A stretch of 64,000 bases of DNA from Bos javanicus (lineage: Eukaryota > Chordata > Mammalia > Artiodactyla > Bovidae), in NCBI RefSeq assembly GCF_032452875.1, contig NC_083869.1:127540001-127604000 (forward strand), given 5' to 3'. The notes beneath the pieces are model-generated. The model was not told where the DNA came from, made no database searches, and worked only from the letters and a program-made list of their open reading frames with translations. Positions 49,527 to 64,000 of the stretch are shown here, one piece after another. Every line of letters begins with the position of its first letter. Position 1 is the first letter of the stretch. The translations under genes were made by a program, and so were the position numbers.

Positions 49527-49655
49527 AGGGACCTCCCTGGTGGTCCAGTGGTTAAGACTCAGTGCTTCGAATGTAGGCGGGTGCAGGTTCAATCCCTGTT
49601 CAGGGAACTAAGATCCCACATGCCACACATGTAACCAAAAACTAAAAACAAACAA
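49527..49655 (+). repeat. CHR-2-type SINE
   Basis: 'gggacctccctggtggtcca' and 'ttcagggaactaagatccca' lead to an A-rich tail. aaaacataca flanks both ends. Confidence 0.85.
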
Positions 49656-50833
49656 AACAAAACATACAGACTGGGAGAAAACTGTGGCTGGCATAGAAAG
49701 GGCACCACAATCTAAATCATCTGAGAGGTATTTGGTGGTTAATGAACAGCTGCTAATTGTTGCAAGCTTTATTAATATGACAGAACACTTCAAGCTTTAG
49801 TTCTGAAGAACATGTACCCACATAGTTAGCTAGCTCATTAAAGAAAAAAAATTCCCATTATGTCTAAGTGGGGAGCCTGGGGGATAAAAGAATTCCAAAG
49901 AGGAACAGACTAAGAGTTCCCAGTAGCTGAACACTTGTCATTATAATTGACTTCACTTGGTCTATTTTGAGCTTAGTGGTTGAGCAGAGATACAACGAAA
50001 TGGAATTCAATTTATTATCAAACCAACAACAAGACAGTCAGTCACGGGAGTAAAGAGCAAGTCCCTATCCGCTTCCTCTTTCCTTCCGTGGTGGCTGTGC
50101 AGGGACTGTCAGCGTCCCACCAGCCCAGGGTCACAGCTGAGTCATTACCACTGCCCTTCCCCACAATCAGTGGCACGAAGGGACACTTCTAAGGAAACTG
50201 GTGGCCAGATTATGGGACTTCTCTCTTTCAACATATTCACTCACCCTTTGGGAGACCCTCAGTAACTATTTACACTGAAATAGTTACAGAATTTTTGGCA
50301 AAACCATACATTAATAAACCAAACACAAAGGAGAGTGAGAAAGAATTCTGACCACTGAATGGTTTTTAAAAACAAGAACGTGTTTATATTTCATCATTGT
50401 TTATAGTTCATCTGATATTTGACACAGAACAGGCCACATTTAAATAAACACATTAAATCTTCAGAACATTTTAACTGAAGTTTTGGACCTTGGATATGAC
50501 AAATACTCATGTAAGATGTTTCCATGATTTCTTTTGTGATTTATTTTTATAAACATGATAAAATGTAATAAAAATTTCTCACGTGAAACACTTTTCTTCA
50601 ACATTTTACAAGTTAATCAAATGTAATCAAATGTATATCACAATATTTTTTGCTGTGGTTGTTGTTTAAAGAGAGAGTTCTCGTGATTTTAGTATTATAC
50701 AAATTTAAGTTGAGAGAAAGAAGTTTAGAAAATGGCATTACAAAAGACTGGGAGTGAGTAGTAAAAAAAAAAAACAAAACAAACAAAAACAAAACCCACG
50801 CAGGGCTGCTGGGCAGTGACGAATCAGAAGCTT

Positions 50834-63998
<13,165 letters not shown>

Positions 63999-64000
63999 TT

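Larger units (their letters stand above)
48560..50833. other. Facing 3' UTRs and spacer between RH and TMEM50A
   Basis: The 2274 bp between the two stop codons hold a (TG)n run, a Bov-tA and a CHR-2. Candidate poly(A) signals for RH (+ AATAAA) lie at 48731-48736, 49098-49103, 50313-50318, 50443-50448 and 50567-50572. Those for TMEM50A (complement TTTATT) lie at 50540-50545, 50011-50016, 49768-49773 and 49204-49209. Which ones are used cannot be told from the sequence. Confidence 0.6.

Overview
The window is nuclear DNA from a ruminant, most likely a bovid such as cattle, bison, buffalo, sheep or goat. The evidence is a dense load of Bov-tA and Bov-A2 SINEs, 3' ends of the BovB (RTE) LINE, artiodactyl L1 tails and cetartiodactyl tRNA-derived CHR SINEs, laid over older mammalian MIR, L2-like and MER5 remnants. 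The species cannot be fixed from the sequence alone.

Two protein-coding genes are present, tail to tail. (1) On the + strand, from 7927 to 48559, lies one complete Rh blood-group gene (RHCE/RHD ortholog, the erythroid Rh30 polypeptide). It has ten coding exons of 148, 187, 151, 148, 167, 138, 134, 80, 74 and 27 bp. All nine introns are GT-AG, and the exons join in phase to a 417-residue, 12-span membrane protein with no internal stop. (2) On the - strand, from 63998 down to 50834, lies TMEM50A (SMP1), with six coding exons joining to 157 residues. Its start codon sits 2 bp from the right edge, so the 5' UTR and promoter are outside the window.

Layout: 1-7740 is intergenic and repeat-rich. 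7741-7926 is the probable RH proximal promoter, with a GATA box and a CACCC box. 7927-48559 is RH, whose introns are mostly retroelements. 48560-50833 holds the facing 3' UTRs. 50834-63998 is TMEM50A, with a 5.6-kb stretch (52914-58496) lacking young SINEs. Intron 7 of RH also carries a U6 snRNA retrocopy and a perfect 69-bp tandem duplication close to exon 8.

Rh30 works in the red-cell membrane in a complex with RhAG. TMEM50A is a small four-span membrane protein of unclear role that is not known to act with Rh; the two are linked by conserved synteny. The RH-TMEM50A tail-to-tail arrangement matches the human TMEM50A-RHCE side of the locus, the position thought to be ancestral before RHD arose by duplication. 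I found no prokaryotic-type system, CRISPR array or operon. The most interesting biology is in the RH protein, which keeps both pore histidines of the ammonium-transporter superfamily that human RhD/RhCE lack, but has lost other residues important in human Rh. Repeat-family names are assigned by recognition and their ends are accurate to a few bases only where target-site duplications are stated.
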